Program-made: the position numbers and the translations under genes | Notes under the pieces: generated by a model | Told to the model about the DNA's origin: nothing | The model's database searches: none | Seen by the model: only the letters and a program-made list of their open reading frames with translations | Shown here: piece by piece, positions 24,655-36,678 of the stretch | Numbering within the stretch: the stretch's first letter is position 1 | Layout: each line of letters opens with the position of its first letter | Source: Bryoerythrophyllum caledonicum | Lineage: Eukaryota; Streptophyta; Bryopsida; Pottiales; Pottiaceae | Length of the DNA: 64,000 nucleotides | Assembly (NCBI GenBank): GCA_963971425.1 | Contig: OZ020524.1 | Location: 4,869,773 to 4,933,772, forward strand | Direction of reading: 5' to 3'

Positions 24655-26140
24655 TATTGGGCATGTTATGGATGGAAATCATTATATTCCAAAGAAGAGC
24701 ATTTCCCATGTATTGTCAAGTACGGAATTTGATAAGACATTTTTTTTGTAAATCTATAATTGTGGGGTTTTTCAAAAATTTGTAGAGAGTTTGTTATCAA
24801 TGTTGTTATTACCGGTCCATTTGTCTATGTTAGGAAGGCTTTCCAAGATTAAGTCAAGGTTGTTGATTAAAGCTTATTTTTTGAGGTATTTATCAAAAAA
24901 TATGATAGGTCCTTTGTCTGGGGTATCTTCCATAGAAGACCAGCTTTCTCTTTGAAGGTAGTACGGGGTAGCATGGGCATGGTCATGCGAATGTTTGGCA
25001 TTTCTATGAGATTTACCTAGTCCTTCTTTGGCTAGTTTATCTGCTTGTTCGTTTCCTTCTATACTGACATGTGCTTTAATTTTATGAAGGGTTGTAGTTT
25101 ATGTGCAATTTTGTAGCATTTGAACCATAGATGTTAGTATGGCTTGGTTGGGGTGGCTATTGTGGAGGGTAGGATGTGTTATTTGTGTATTCAATAGATA
25201 CAATATATTTATACAATTTGTAAAATGTGTGCAAGTTCATTAGTATATTGTGCAGTGATAATTTGGAGGGTTTATGGTGGGCTATTATTTATGCTCTGAG
25301 GGTATTTTTAAATCCATGGAGTCTTTTGGATATTTTGATCCCTTTGGTTGAGTTGTTTATGCCATCTCCTGTTTTTTCTCTATGCCAATGTCCCGGGCAT
25401 ATTGGGCATGTTATAGATGGAAGCCGTTCTATTCCAAAGAAGAGTTGTTTGTGGGCATTTTCCATGTATTGTCTAGTACAAAATTTAGTAAGGCGTGCTT
25501 TTTGTGAAACTATAATTGTGGAGTTTTTCCAGAAGTTTATAGAGAGTTCATTACCAATGTTGTTGTTGCCGATCCATTTTTCTATGTTACAAAAAATTTA
25601 TGAGACTAAATCGAGGTTGTTATTAATATCTTGTTTTGTTAGATATTTATTTAGAAATATGATGGGGCCTTTGTCTGGGGTGTCTTCCATAGAGGACCAA
25701 CTTTCTCCTTGGAAGTAGTATGGGATAGCATGAGCATGTTCACGCGGGTATTGGCCTTTCTATGAGATTACCTAGTCCTTCTTTAAGTAATCTATCCGCT
25801 TGTTCGTTTCCTTCTATATTGACATGTGCTTTAACTTTATGGAAGGTTGTAATTTGTGTGAGATTTTGTAGCATTTAAACTATGGATGTTACTCTCGCTT
25901 GGTTGGGGTGGCTATTGTAGAAGGTAGGATGTGTTATTTGTGTGTTTAATGGATACGAGACGTTTATACAATTTGTAAAGATGTTTGCGGGTTCATTAGC
26001 GTATTGTGTAGTGATAATTTGGAGGATTCTATGGAGGGCCATCGTTTCTGCTCTGAGGATATTTTGAAGTCCATGTCTTTTGAAAATGTTTATTCCTTTG
26101 GTGGAGTTATATATGCCATATCATTTTTTTCTTTATGCCA
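24655..26140. repeat. Old tandem duplication of about 740 bp inside LINE copy 2
   Basis: The units 24655-25390 and 25395-26140 align throughout (GGGCATGTTATGGATGGAAA against GGGCATGTTATAGATGGAAG; CTGCTTGTTCGTTTCCTTCT against CCGCTTGTTCGTTTCCTTCT). They cover the RNase H and C-terminal part. Divergence between units is clearly visible by eye, so the event is not recent. Confidence 0.7.
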
Positions 26141-26729
26141 GTGTCAGGGCTAGCTTCTGCCGGTTCTTTGAATGAACAATCTGTGTAGTAACTATATGGA
26201 GATTCAAATTTCAAGGAGATATTGTCTTGATATGTGTGGAGGGGGTGGTATAGTGAGGTGGATTTGTGTTGTGCTTGCATATATAAGTTGGGACCAATTT
26301 TTGTTGTGATTAACCAAGGTTTGGGAAGGTGTAGGTGGAGCTATTTTTGTATATAGTTGGCGTATGTTGAGGTTATTTGTTATGGAAGAAAGTGTAGCAA
26401 GTTGTTCCAAGGTACAAATATTTTTATTTTGATGGTGTATGCATAGTATTTGTATTGTGGATGGCTCGATTAGAGGTTTGTTTTTTTAATTTGGGTGGTA
26501 TAGGAGGTTCTTCATATGGGACCAAGACAACCTCAAATAGAAAAATGATGTGAGAGTCTAGGAATGGGCCTAAGTGTGGATTTAAGTTTTGGTACCAATT
26601 ATTGTCTGGTGTGATAATAAGAGCGGAGGTATATTTTGATTCAATTTTTGGCGCAAGTCTAGCCCAATGTATTACTTGATGGATTATTTATGTATTGTGG
26701 GAACGTGCAATACCATTTCCAATCCATTT

Positions 26730-26929
26730 NNNNNNNNNNNNNNNNNNNNNNNNNNNNNNNNNNNNNNNNNNNNNNNNNNNNNNNNNNNNNNNNNNNNNNN
26801 NNNNNNNNNNNNNNNNNNNNNNNNNNNNNNNNNNNNNNNNNNNNNNNNNNNNNNNNNNNNNNNNNNNNNNNNNNNNNNNNNNNNNNNNNNNNNNNNNNNN
26901 NNNNNNNNNNNNNNNNNNNNNNNNNNNNN
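26730..26929. other. Assembly gap of 200 N
   Basis: Exactly 200 undetermined bases within LINE copy 2, so the true missing length is unknown. Comparison with LINE copy 1 suggests that roughly 500 bases of element sequence are missing or deleted here. Confidence 0.98.
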
Positions 26930-27313
26930 TGTCTTTTTTGAGGTTGCATTTGGTTGTGTGTATATGACGAGGGGAATGATTATGGGTGGGGTAACAGATC
27001 TTGAGTTACAAATTTGCTCTTGAGGGTGGTGTGCTTGAATGATTTCTAAGTACAATATGTTTTGGATGCTTTGATAATATTTTGTTAATTGTGTGGAATT
27101 ATGGTCAGAAGTGTTTTGATCATGCCATGGAAAGAGGTTCTGTTAGGATAACCATTTGTTATAGGTATTGTTATTGTGTTGCCACGGGCATAAATATTTG
27201 GTATCATTCTTAATAATATAGTTTGGGTCAATATGTTTTCTATGTTTATGGCCAATAATAAAAGTTGTGGAACATGTGGATGGGATTTAAAGGATGTGGG
27301 CCTACTTGGAGGC

Positions 27314-28222
27314 TTAACCTCTAAAGGACCGTGACAATTTCACAACAAAAACACTTCAAAATTGTTGATTCTAGTGCAAAGTAAAAGGAAGGAAACAAAA
27401 CCTTGTAGCTATAGTTTTGACTGTAGGATCTCAATTAAAGCTTACTAAATAACATACCCACAAAATTTCATAAACTTTGACCACACGAATTGAAAGATAA
27501 TAGTGTTTAAAGTCAAGAAAATGGATAATTTTCTTCCCAGCGTTTAGTGGATCAACAATCTTTGACCTCACTTGGTGTCAAATTTTTGCACTACACAGGG
27601 TCAAAATCTCTTTCAATTGTATTGAGCATGATGTTAGTTCCCAATACACCAAATTTTAGAGGTAGAGAAGGGGTGTAGCATACTCAAAACAAGTGTGCAA
27701 GGAGTGGAGGTTCAAAAATTGTCAGTTCATGTTTTATTTTGTTGTGAACTTAATATGTTTTAGAACGATAATCCAATTGGTCAATAAGAAGCTTCTCACC
27801 ACGTATTGTTGTTGAATTTTTTAAAAAATAATTATGAATATCTATAGGTTTTATGTAGAAAAGATGACGTTTGTTTCCCCACTTGCCCGAAATGTGTAAT
27901 AATGTTTGACTTGAGTTAAAATGTTTTATTACACTAAAGACAAGAATTTTTTTGACATCATCAAAGAAATAAATATTCTCTGCATGTATGAGAAACCTCA
28001 ATGTTGACAAAAACTTCTAGCAAAATTTTGGAGCTCCCCGGAGTCCCCATATCTAACTTTGAATGGTATTAGGTTCCAAAAAAGAAAAAAAACTCCACCA
28101 AGCTCTTATCAAGGACAATCTAGTATGAAAATTTCAAAATGAAGGATTTGTTTTTGAATTTTAGGAACCTGCCTAAAATCAAAATTGTCTCCGCAAGGGA
28201 CACTTGGTCTTTTAGGGATTAA
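27314..28222 (+). mobile_element. TTAA-flanked non-autonomous DNA element (family A, full length)
   Basis: TTAACCTCTAAAGGACCGTG at the left and TTGGTCTTTTAGGGATTAA at the right give imperfect inverted ends preceded and followed by TTAA. The 909-base copy is the best full-length member of family A (GTGACAATTTCACAACAAAA, CTTGGTGTCAAATTTTTGCA, GTTAGTTCCCAATACACC, GGTTTTATGTAGAAAAGATG). There is no coding capacity. It sits at the 5' end of LINE copy 2. Confidence 0.8.
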
Positions 28223-29739
28223 AAAAAGATCACGCACCGCTACAGGGCTGATCAAGGAATGAAAGCCGGGAAAACAAAATTAAACACGCAAAATGTTGCA
28301 TGAGTACGTCGCTTCTTAGCAGGGAGTGCTAAGACTACGGAATGGTAAGTGGGCCTTCAGAGCTGCCACGTGGCTACATGGGAGTGGAAACCTCCAATGG
28401 CGAAGTATATTGGCGCCTTGACAATTTTTGGTGTCAAATGACCTTTCTGGCGCTAAACCGGCCAACTAACCTTACGAAAATGTCTTTGCAGTGGGAGAAT
28501 TTTGCTTCATTGTCACACTTGAGCGGCAAATTTGTTGGGGCCCTGTGCTTCGGTGGAGATGCTCTCAAGGACTATGACTATTGGTTTCACCAAAAAAGTT
28601 ACCCCAAAATTGTTCCTTCTAAAATGAGACCAATTTGAACATTTTTAAAATTTGAACTGTAGGATCTTGAATTTCACTATTACAAGAAGATACACAAGCA
28701 ATTTGTAAACTTTGATCGTGCAAATTGTAAGATACATCATTTGACGACTGCAATATATTTTTATTTCTTCCTTGCGCAACTAGAGTTAGTGTAATTTGAC
28801 TCATAATAATGGCATAAAAATCCATTACACATTGCATAAGTTTTAAGGAACTATTTTTTACATTGATTTAAATCATTGCGTGTCAAGTTTTCAATCAAGG
28901 TTAAATTCCTTGACTATCGATCACCACCAACGCTTCAAATTTGGCCATCCTTGTAAAAACTTAAATGTAGTTTTTTCTTTTCTTCAAAACTATTAGATCT
29001 TGATCAAGCCAACTAAAAATATATGTTCTCTAGAATTCTTAAAACTTGACAATGAATACCATAATATTATTTTGCTTCAAGTGCAATAGATGAATAAATA
29101 TTAAACAAATCCTCCTTCCTCAAAGAGAATCAACATGATTCCATGACTTTATTTCATATCAAATTTTGTATCATACATGGTCTAAATTCTAATCCGCCAT
29201 AGTTTTACATGATGTTAATGTATTGTGCATTACTTTGTAGAGGTATCTAGCGGATGGCTCATTTTTCTTAAGTGTAAAGAAGGGGGTTTGAAACGTTCCA
29301 TTTTAATTTATTGTAAGTGTAGAGCAAAATTGTTTAAAGAAAGGAATTTTGATTGAGATTTTGGTTTTGTTAGTTTTTATGTGATCTATCTAAATTTTTG
29401 GTTTTGTTTCTGAGGTGAATGTTTTTAAAGAAGATAAAGAGAAATTTTGTGTGCAAAATAATCATATTGGTATGAGTTAAATTTTTGTTTGTTCATTCTT
29501 TTGTTTTTTTTGTTTGATGTAAGTGGTTCCAAAGAAGAGATAGAAGAAGAAATTGCGTCTCTATGAGAGATCAATGTGATTTGAGGAAGTTGAGGTAGGG
29601 TGAATGAGGTCCAAAGTATCTCATAGTCACCTAAATGTGGTTTAAGATGAAGCACATACAAAAAAGCTTTACTAAAAATGAAAGGTGGTAATCCCTGATG
29701 TCAATCCCCTACTTTATAGTCTTTTGTAAATAGCCATGA
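28223..29739. other. Intergenic, repeat relics
   Basis: The 28640-28760 stretch (GAACTGTAGGATCTTGAATT, CAAATTGTAAGATACATC) is a diverged internal piece of family A. The 28342-28638 frame has no recognisable domain. No gene is supported. Confidence 0.4.
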
Positions 29740-30215
29740 TCACGTAAAGAGGGTGACTTGACTTGGGAAAGGTGTGGAGGAAATCATCAATTAACTCTTT
29801 AGGAAATTAGGGTACCATGAAGGAACTTTAGCTCTCGTTAGATAAGGCCCAAGAGCATTGATTGTCGTTATTACTCATGCATTTCATTGGTGCAAAAAAG
29901 AAGAGAATCAAACCCTTCATGTTCCCATCATGCCCTTCTCTTTTCTTTCCTATTCATAAGAGACTTCTATAAAAAATCTCAAATCCAAAATTAAAAAATA
30001 CTTAATCTCAAGTTAGCTTGAAAAGACAAGGTGACATACACAATTAGGTCTATTTATGAGAAATTAGAGCATGAGCAAGTATCATGATCATTTTTTTTGC
30101 AACAATGAAAGACAAGAGTAGGAATGTCAGTCCTTATCCTGCAACCCTATCCAATTCAAGTTAAAGCTCTCCTATACTCTAATATCCCAAAAAAATTATA
30201 TATAGTGCTTTCTCC
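29740..30215 (+). repeat. Diverged MITE of the GAGTTTTCC family
   Basis: GACTTGACTTGGGAAAGGTG, GGAACTTTAGCTCTCGTTAG, AGAGCATTGATTGTCG and GCATTTCATTGGTGCAAAAAAG match the family body at 53420-53560. An inverted copy of the left part follows at 30120-30240 (GCAACCCTATCC, TTAAAGCTCTCC, CTAAACAAAGTC). The termini are not preserved. Confidence 0.5.
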
Positions 30216-31284
30216 ATACTTCTTCTAAACAAAGTCATCTTTTCTATTTAGTTGGAGTTTCTCTCGTAAGAACATAAAGTAGGGGTTGAAAAAATAGGGT
30301 CACCTCCTTTAATTTTCGGGAGTACTCTATTGTTTCATGCATTTTACACACTTTACTTCTTTATGTTCTAGTCAACTTCTAGCTAAATAACATCTTCCAT
30401 ATCTAGTAGCAAAAAAATAATAATATCATACGTAAAAAGACCAATATCTTGTTGAAACTTCACGTGACTTAAAAAATAACTCAATAGTCGTTTCCAAAAT
30501 TCAAAATAGGTAGGAGTATATGCCACTCTTATCTGTGGCAGCCCCACATTTCCATGACATCACCTTGGTATCAACCTAACATCCAATATTAATTTAGTTT
30601 TGAAGAAAATGAAAAAAGTGACACTCTTTTATTTTTCAAAAAACATCATGATTTTTTCAAAGATGGAGGTGGTGGGGCCTTTATGTTGTTATGGGCTGAA
30701 TCATTTTCTAAACCATAGGCCATGTTGTTTTAGTGAGAGTAAGCGCACGTGAAGGTTGTCCGATCTTATGACCACCCTCATTTGGTCCATAAAATCCCGG
30801 ATTTGGTTCTGGGTGACCATATAAGGCTAGTCGGACAGCATGAAAGGGCCACTAGCCCATGGGCCATGCGAACCCCATCGGGTGGAACCCGCCACGGTCA
30901 TGCGGGCCCATCAAGTCCCTATATCGAAGCATGTGCGTCTGCTTAGTATCAGCTTGTAAGTTGATACTACCCTTTTTTGTCCATTCATATCAACACTCAC
31001 ACTTCATCGTACTTCTTTTTTTAAACTTTTAATGTTTTCAATTCTTTGATTCTTTACAAGTTTCTTCTTGAACCCCTAAAGGCAAAGGCATCTTAGAGGA
31101 ATCTCTACTCCATGAATTGAAAACTGCCAAGATCAATTCTTTGAGAATGTAACCATAGGATCTTCTTATATACTTCTATGAGATGATGTGGTAAAAAAAC
31201 TGTGAATGTTGACCGTACGGATTGAAAGATAATTGTAGTCAAAAGTTGTCTCCAAAATAGACTTGGTCCTTTAGAAATTAGATG
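30216..31284. other. Intergenic, nothing firm
   Basis: A GC-richer stretch at 30745-30960 (GTCCGATCTTATGACCACC to GTATCAGCTTGTAAGTTGATAC) is probably a transposon relic of unknown class, with a terminal hairpin TAGTATCAGCTTGTAAGTTGATACTA-like core. The 31100-31280 stretch is a family A fragment (GGATTGAAAGATAATTGTAG, ACTTGGTCCTTTAG). Confidence 0.4.
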
Positions 31285-31505
31285 AAGAAGAACTCTGGTC
31301 CTCGTCAGGTACCAACGTGAATATAGTGTTTGTTCATTCTCTTTATTAAGCCCATGACCATCAGACATAGGATAGTGTAATAGAACTACTCCCCCCTTTC
31401 AAGGCTAAACACTTTTCTACACTAAGTGCCTAGTAAGAGACAACCGACATGTTATCCCCCCCAAGGGCTTTTTGGGTACTTATTCAACGAGGTCTTAAGC
31501 CCCCT
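31285..31505 (-). mobile_element. SINE fragment without tRNA head
   Basis: GAAGAAGAACTCTGGTCCTC through GACAACCGACATGTTATCCC to CCACCATAATTGG matches the body and tail of the SINE at 23592-23936. The tRNA-like head is absent. It lies within a relic of a TTAA element (CTTTAGAAATTAG on the left, TTTAGGGATTAA on the right). Confidence 0.55.
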
Positions 31506-32591
31506 CCACCATAATTGGATTTAGGGATTAAACACTCCATTGTGATTTGTTTTGTCTTGATCTTAATAGAAGTTATGCACTTGTGCATTGATTATTACGC
31601 ATTGAGGACCTGTATTTCTTCCTCGAAATCTAGAAATGATAGAAAAGTTGGTGGAGTTTGATTAGAGATTAGTGTGGATTGTCTTCCTTTAGTTTCAAAT
31701 TTGGATTCTCCACACCCTAGCATCATAGAAGGTTGGGTCACCACCTACTAGACAAATATTGTCTTGTCTTTAATTTTTTCTTTAAAAGTTTATACATGCA
31801 TTCATTGATTTTTGTTTAATAGCTTATAAATGAATTCTGAAATATGGCTAAAACTTTTTCTAATGGCTTAAAAAATGAATTGTCACCAAACATGAATCAA
31901 AGTGTTCTTTCTTTCTTGGCTTTCACCAATCATGCTATTTACTATATCTACTACAATACGGTCTAGCCATTGCCCACACTTAATTATATCCCAATACAGA
32001 CAAATAGAGAAATAAACGTGCATATTATAAAATTTTGTAAAGTCAATGATCTAAAATAGTTAATGTCTTCTCTTTTGGCACGTTCCACTTCATAATTATA
32101 TGACATGACCATTGATTAATATAAAATTTGTTGTATGAATCACAACCTGTAAACAAAAAGGACCCCTTTCTTTGTTATAAAATTTATGTATCCCTATTTC
32201 TACTTGAAAAAAGTGAAATACATAAAGTTTCTTAAACCAAAATTAATTCAACTTAAAGACAAAAATTATTTAGATGAAGACGGCTATTATATGTAGTGTT
32301 TCATTCAAATTTTGCATCCACTCCAAAATAAATAAATAAATAAATGTTAAGATCACCAAACTTTAATACAACTAATAATCATCCATAATGAGCAAGTAAT
32401 GTAACCTTAAGATGATAAATAGTGTCACAAATTCTAGTTATCAAATGAGATATTATATGTCAATTATATTGTCTTGATTGTTTCAATGAAACACATTATG
32501 AATAAATAAAAATATTATAATCAATGTAGATGAACAACATCACCTACTATGACACTAATCATCATTGTTAGTATAGTAGAAACGCATGTGT
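31506..32591. other. AT-rich intergenic, nothing recognised
   Basis: Low-complexity AT-rich DNA with short AAATA/ATTAT runs and no supported reading frame or repeat ends. Confidence 0.45.
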
Positions 32592-32791
32592 TTAACCCTT
32601 TACCGCCCAGGGATGTTTTTGGAAAAACCAAGATTTATGCTGATTTTTTTTCTTTGAATCGGATTTGACGGAAATACAATGCCTACTATTAACATCTTAC
32701 CTTACAAAATTGAACTTAACCCATGACCTGAACTTTGGGGAAATTTTGCACAACATCCAACGGTTGATGGAATAGTGTTTAAAGTTACCGT

Positions 32792-33072
32792 CCATGCCCG
32801 GTGGGCATGGACTTAGTGGTGGAATGAACGGACATTTTGATTGAACTTCAATTTTGATTGAACTTTGATTGAACTTCAATTTTGATTGAACTTCAATTTT
32901 GATTGAACTTCAATTTTGATTGAACTTCAATTTTGATTGAACTTCAATTTTGATTGAACTTCAATTTTGATTGAACTTCAATTTTGATTGAACTTCAATT
33001 TTGATTGAACTTCAATTTTGATTGAACTTCAATTTTGATTGAACTTCGGGGACCGGCGTTCTTCTTCTTGTT
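32792..33072 (+). mobile_element. LINE/SINE-tail insertion with 15-bp target duplication
   Basis: GTTTAAAGTTACCGT occurs at 32777-32791 and 33073-33087, directly flanking the insert. The insert opens CCATGCCCGGTGGGCATGG and closes GGGGACCGGCGTTCTTCTTC, i.e. the LINE 3' tail in plus orientation. A 17-bp minisatellite occupies its middle. Confidence 0.8.
32836..33047 (+). repeat. 17-bp minisatellite, about 12 copies
   Basis: TTGATTGAACTTCAATT and its rotations repeat head to tail. One unit is shorter (GAACTTTGATTGAACTTC). The ATTGAA/TTCAAT dyad makes each unit partly self-complementary. Confidence 0.9.
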
Positions 33073-33691
33073 GTTTAAAGTTACCGTATATTTGTAGTGA
33101 AAACTCTGGATTTTGGAGGGTGTACTACTTTAACCATCAATAGATTCTTGCAAGAATTTTTTCACTTTGAATTATAGCAGTTCGCATGTGCACTAGGTTG
33201 ATTGCTTCGCATTGACATATCATATGTGAAGAAAATATTTGTACACAATTATTGGTGATTTTTTTTCTTTTTCCTACTTGATTGTATACAAAAATGTTCC
33301 AACCTTACACAAATCAAAACGGAAGATTCGTATGTGAGGAGAGAGATCAATAATCACAAAACAATGAAGAATGTTTAAAAGACGAAGTTCAATCAAAATT
33401 GAAGTCCAAAATCAATGTGCATGTGTGTGAAATACAACATAGTATGTGGCATGGTATTCACTGAATTCGCTGTATTTTAGTGTATTTGGTGTATTTTGTG
33501 TTGTATTCCTAGCTTTTCCAAGAGTTTTATAAATCCAAATCATGATCTGATTGTTGGAGAGTGTTCATGTAATGTGCGCGCAAACTTGAACCTCACATCT
33601 CGATGCCTAATTCCTCATGGATTTCATGCAAATTGAGTTTTAGCACCTCCGAAGTCCCTTTTCGGGCCTTCTGGGCGCTAAAGGGTTAAAG

Positions 33692-35325
33692 CACCCCTAC
33701 AACACATACAAAACACTGCACTCCACAAATTATCTTTAAACCATGTTTCTTTAGTAATGAATCATCAACCATCCATCATTATCTGATGTTCGAGCTTGCA
33801 CCGACTAATGATTGTCTTTGAGGGTATGTTCCATCTCCGTCCTTCGATCCCAAAGTCCAATGCCATCATCATCATTAAATGATTCCACAAAAAACCCATC
33901 CACCCGTCATTTGTTTAATAGGTGTCTGTGATTATTCCGTTTTACTACAACACCTTTCACTGTGTGAAAAATGTCTCAGCGTATTTGCAATCTCTACACT
34001 ACCTTGCAAGCATTAAAATGACCCCAAATAATTAAGAGTTAGCAAAATTTTACCAAGAAAAGGAAAATAAAATAAAAATGAAAATAAAAATCTAATTTCA
34101 TTGGTCTACGTAAATTTCTACTTTTTGGGACAAACATGCTATGGTGCAATGGTACATGCCATCTTAGGTGCTTGAAAATGAATACTCTTTCAATTCTCAT
34201 ACGTTTGGAATTCATACATGTTTGATGTAAATTGGTTATATCATCCACGTCGGTCTACACTCTACAATAAATAAGGTGAATAGTGTATACCCTATGTAGT
34301 GGTCACTTTTGTACATAGTACATTCAAAATGGTGAGTGTCCAATTTTTTTGGAAAAGTCAAGAATTTTGTCTAGGTGATACTCATGTAATGCCAAGGTGC
34401 TACCTATTTAATGCCTAGGTGATACCTATTGTGTCCAAACCACATCGTCCAAGAATTATAATTTGTTCGGAAGGAAAATGCCGAAGGTGACCATTCTGTA
34501 CGATAGTTTGACTTATGAAATTCATTTGCAATGTTTCATCATGTTATTTTTACTATTTTATTCCTTGATACAGAATAAAACATATGAAAAAAATCATCTA
34601 ATAATAATTTTAAAAATCCGGTCTCCATGACGTTAATATAGTACCTCTTCGTTCCACCTGTAAACCTATATCCACAAGACATAGATTAGTGGTATGAAAC
34701 TGCTCCCTCCTTTCATCTAACACATTCCTTCAAAGCCTAAACATTCTTTAATCACAAATGTATTCTCCATAAAATGGATTACAAATAAACAGCATGAAAA
34801 GTACCGAAATTAGAAAGAAAAAAAAACCCGGCTACAAACATTGGTGAGTCCTCTACAAACTTTTTTAAAAGGTGTGGTAATTGGAGTTGGTGAATTGTGC
34901 ACAGAGAATGCAAGGGGCTTGTGACTTCCAGGAAATTTTAAACCAGATCTTGGGAATCACAACTTATGTACAAAGTGTCAAAAAACATGAAAAGAAAAGA
35001 TACGCGCAACATCAAATAATTTTCCTTCACATCATAACACACTCCCCGTATCCATGATGAGATATTCAGGTTCCTCGCCAGCCTGAGATACCATCCCATA
35101 TCATTCAATGGTTATCCTATCTGTGCACTCAGTAGGCATTGTGGGATTCATGAATGATGGTGTAACCATTCATGAGGGCTACGGCACATTGTGGAACTTC
35201 TTTTACGTTGTAAAAAATGGTCCTAGTGTGGCGACTAAAAAAATTTGGCAAGCAAAAATATGGCTCTAAACTTTTTTGGAGAAGAGTACTGACGATCCCG
35301 TTCTTTGAGCTGTTGATTACACACT
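33692..35325. other. Intergenic with repeat relics
   Basis: The 34255-34450 stretch (GTCACTTTTGTACATAGTAC, TAGGTGATACTCATGTAATG, GTGATACCTATTGTGTCCAAA) is a relic of the repeat at 13188-15110. The 34610-34745 stretch (CGGTCTCCATGACG, CCACAAGACATAGATTAGTGG, CTGCTCCCTCCTTTC) is a decayed LINE tail. No gene is seen. Confidence 0.45.
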
Positions 35326-35520
35326 AAACACTGAATATAGTGTAGAGGGATTATTGATGTTGATCACTCACACTAATTTCCATCAAAGCATGTGCATGTC
35401 AAGTTCTGATTGGGTATTTGTTCTCAAGCAAGTGTGTGTCAGTCAACAATTGCATGTAAATTTTCAATTAGTGTAGGAAATTTCAAATAGTCTAGTCTAC
35501 ACTATATTCACGGAACGGTG
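35326..35520. mobile_element. Small inverted-repeat element (MITE-like)
   Basis: CACTGAATATAGTGTAGA at the left is matched by TCTACACTATATTCACGG at the right. The terminal hairpin style (TACACACTAAAC...TAGTGTA) resembles the CTACACTAAA MITEs, but the interior is different (CAAAGCATGTGCATGTC). Confidence 0.5.
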
Positions 35521-35529
35521 TAGCTCATT

Positions 35530-35592
35530 GTTACCGAAAGTTAAGCAACGTCGCTCACACAAGTGGTCACATCCTGGAATGATCCTTTGGGG
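35530..35592 (+). repeat. 5S rRNA-like segment (possible 5S-derived SINE or TRIM)
   Basis: ACCGAAAGTTAAGCAACGTC followed by GTGGTCACATCCTGGAATGA and TCC resembles the internal promoter part of 5S rRNA (GAAGTTAAGC ... GGTGACCTCCTGGGAAGTCC). The rest of a 5S gene is not recognisable, so it is not a functional 5S gene. Such segments occur in 5S-derived SINEs and in Cassandra-type TRIM LTRs. Confidence 0.4.
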
Positions 35593-36393
35593 GTGTGGTG
35601 AGGGGCCATTGACCTGGTTTTCCACGATATGTTTAGAGGTGGAAATATGAATTTGGCATCTTTGGATGCTTGAATAGTGAAGGTAAATTGTAGATAAATG
35701 AGAGGTTTCACAACAAATAATATATATGTGAAAAAAACAGAACAACAAAGTTACTAAATAAAATTGAAAGAATTAAAAATAAATATAGCTGAACCTCTTA
35801 ATTTGAAAAGCACCCTTCTAACCCAATTCTATCACCTTAACCCGTACAGGACCGTGACAATATCACACCAAAAAAACTTCAAAATAACATGAATATCACA
35901 CAATGAGTAAGGAAGGAATCAAACAACCTAATATTTGGTTCTTAACCATTTACCATTGTGTTAAGTATGGTGTTAGTTCCCCATACACTAAATTTTAGAG
36001 GTAGAGAAGGGGTGTAGCATATTCAAAACAACTATACAAGGAGTGGAGGTTCAAATATTGTCAATTCACGTTTTATTTTTTTGTGAACTTAATATTCTTT
36101 AGAATGATAATCCAAACGGTCAATAAAAAGGTTCTCACCACGTATTGTTGTTGATTTTTTAAAAATTTTAAATATGAAGATCATTAGGTTTTATGTAGAA
36201 AGATGAAGTTTTTTTCCACACTTGCCCAAAATGTGTGAAAATGTTTAACTAGAGTCAAAATGTTTTTTACACTGAAGACAAGAGTTTTTAATGACATCTT
36301 CAAAGAAGGTAGTATTCTCTATATGTATGAAAAATCTCTATGACAATAGAAACTTCTAGCAAAAAAAAATGGAGTTGCCCGGAATCCCCATAT

Positions 36394-36498
36394 CTAACTT
36401 TGAGTGGTACTAACTTTGAGTGGTACTAACTTTGAGTGGTACTAACTTTGAGTGGTACTAACTTTGAGTGGTACTAACTTTGAGTGGTACTAACTTTG
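36394..36498 (+). repeat. 16-bp tandem array, about six copies
   Basis: TAACTTTGAGTGGTAC is repeated almost without change. The 27314 copy has a single unit at the same place (CTAACTTTGAATGGTATTAG), so the array expanded within this element. Confidence 0.9.
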
Positions 36499-36514
36499 AA
36501 ACCATGAATCCCAA

Positions 36515-36547
<33 letters not shown>
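36515..36547 (+). repeat. Poly-A run inside the element
   Basis: About 33 consecutive A. The position corresponds to a short A-rich stretch in the 27314 copy, so it is a homopolymer expansion rather than a retroposon tail. Confidence 0.9.
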
Positions 36548-36550
<3 letters not shown>

Positions 36551-36678
36551 CACAAAGCTCTTACGTGGGACAATCTAGTTTAAAAATTTCCAAAAAAAAA
36601 GGATTTAAAAAAATAAATTAGAAACCTACCCATAATCGAAATTGTCCCCCCAAGTTTAATGGTCCTTTTAGGGGTTAA

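Larger units (their letters stand above)
23397..27313 (-). mobile_element. Degraded non-LTR retrotransposon (LINE copy 2)
   Basis: The 3' end lies at the left (AGAAGAACTTTGGTTCC; CTACTCCCCGCTCACGAGGG). Colinear similarity with the LINE at 45467-48318 runs to about 27290. Translated minus-strand pieces keep the RNase H-like word HVSIEGNEQAD (25040) and EIIQAHHPQEQ (27030). Many stops and frameshifts are present. It is interrupted by a SINE (23592-23936), contains an internal tandem duplication (24655-26140) and a 200-base gap, and is cut on the right by the TTAA element at 27314. Confidence 0.7.
32592..33691. mobile_element. TTAA-flanked non-autonomous DNA element (family C)
   Basis: TTAACCCTTTACCGCCCAGG at the left and CTGGGCGCTAAAGGGTTAA at the right give inverted termini CCCTTTA(C/G)CGCCCAG flanked by TTAA. 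The native sequence is about 800 bases. A retroelement tail (32792-33072) has inserted with a clear 15-base target duplication. There is no coding sequence. Confidence 0.8.
35837..36678 (+). mobile_element. TTAA-flanked non-autonomous DNA element (family A, shortened)
   Basis: TTAACCCGTACAGGACCGTG at the left and GGTCCTTTTAGGGGTTAA at the right are flanked by TTAA. The sequence follows the 27314 copy (GTTAGTTCCCCATACACTAA, CTCACCACGTATTGTTGTTG, TGTTTAACTAGAGTC) but lacks part of its left half. It carries a 16-bp tandem array and a poly-A run. Confidence 0.8.

Noticed and set aside
35530..35592. Functional 5S rRNA gene
   Set aside because: Only the internal promoter-like part is similar; the rest of the 120-base gene is absent.
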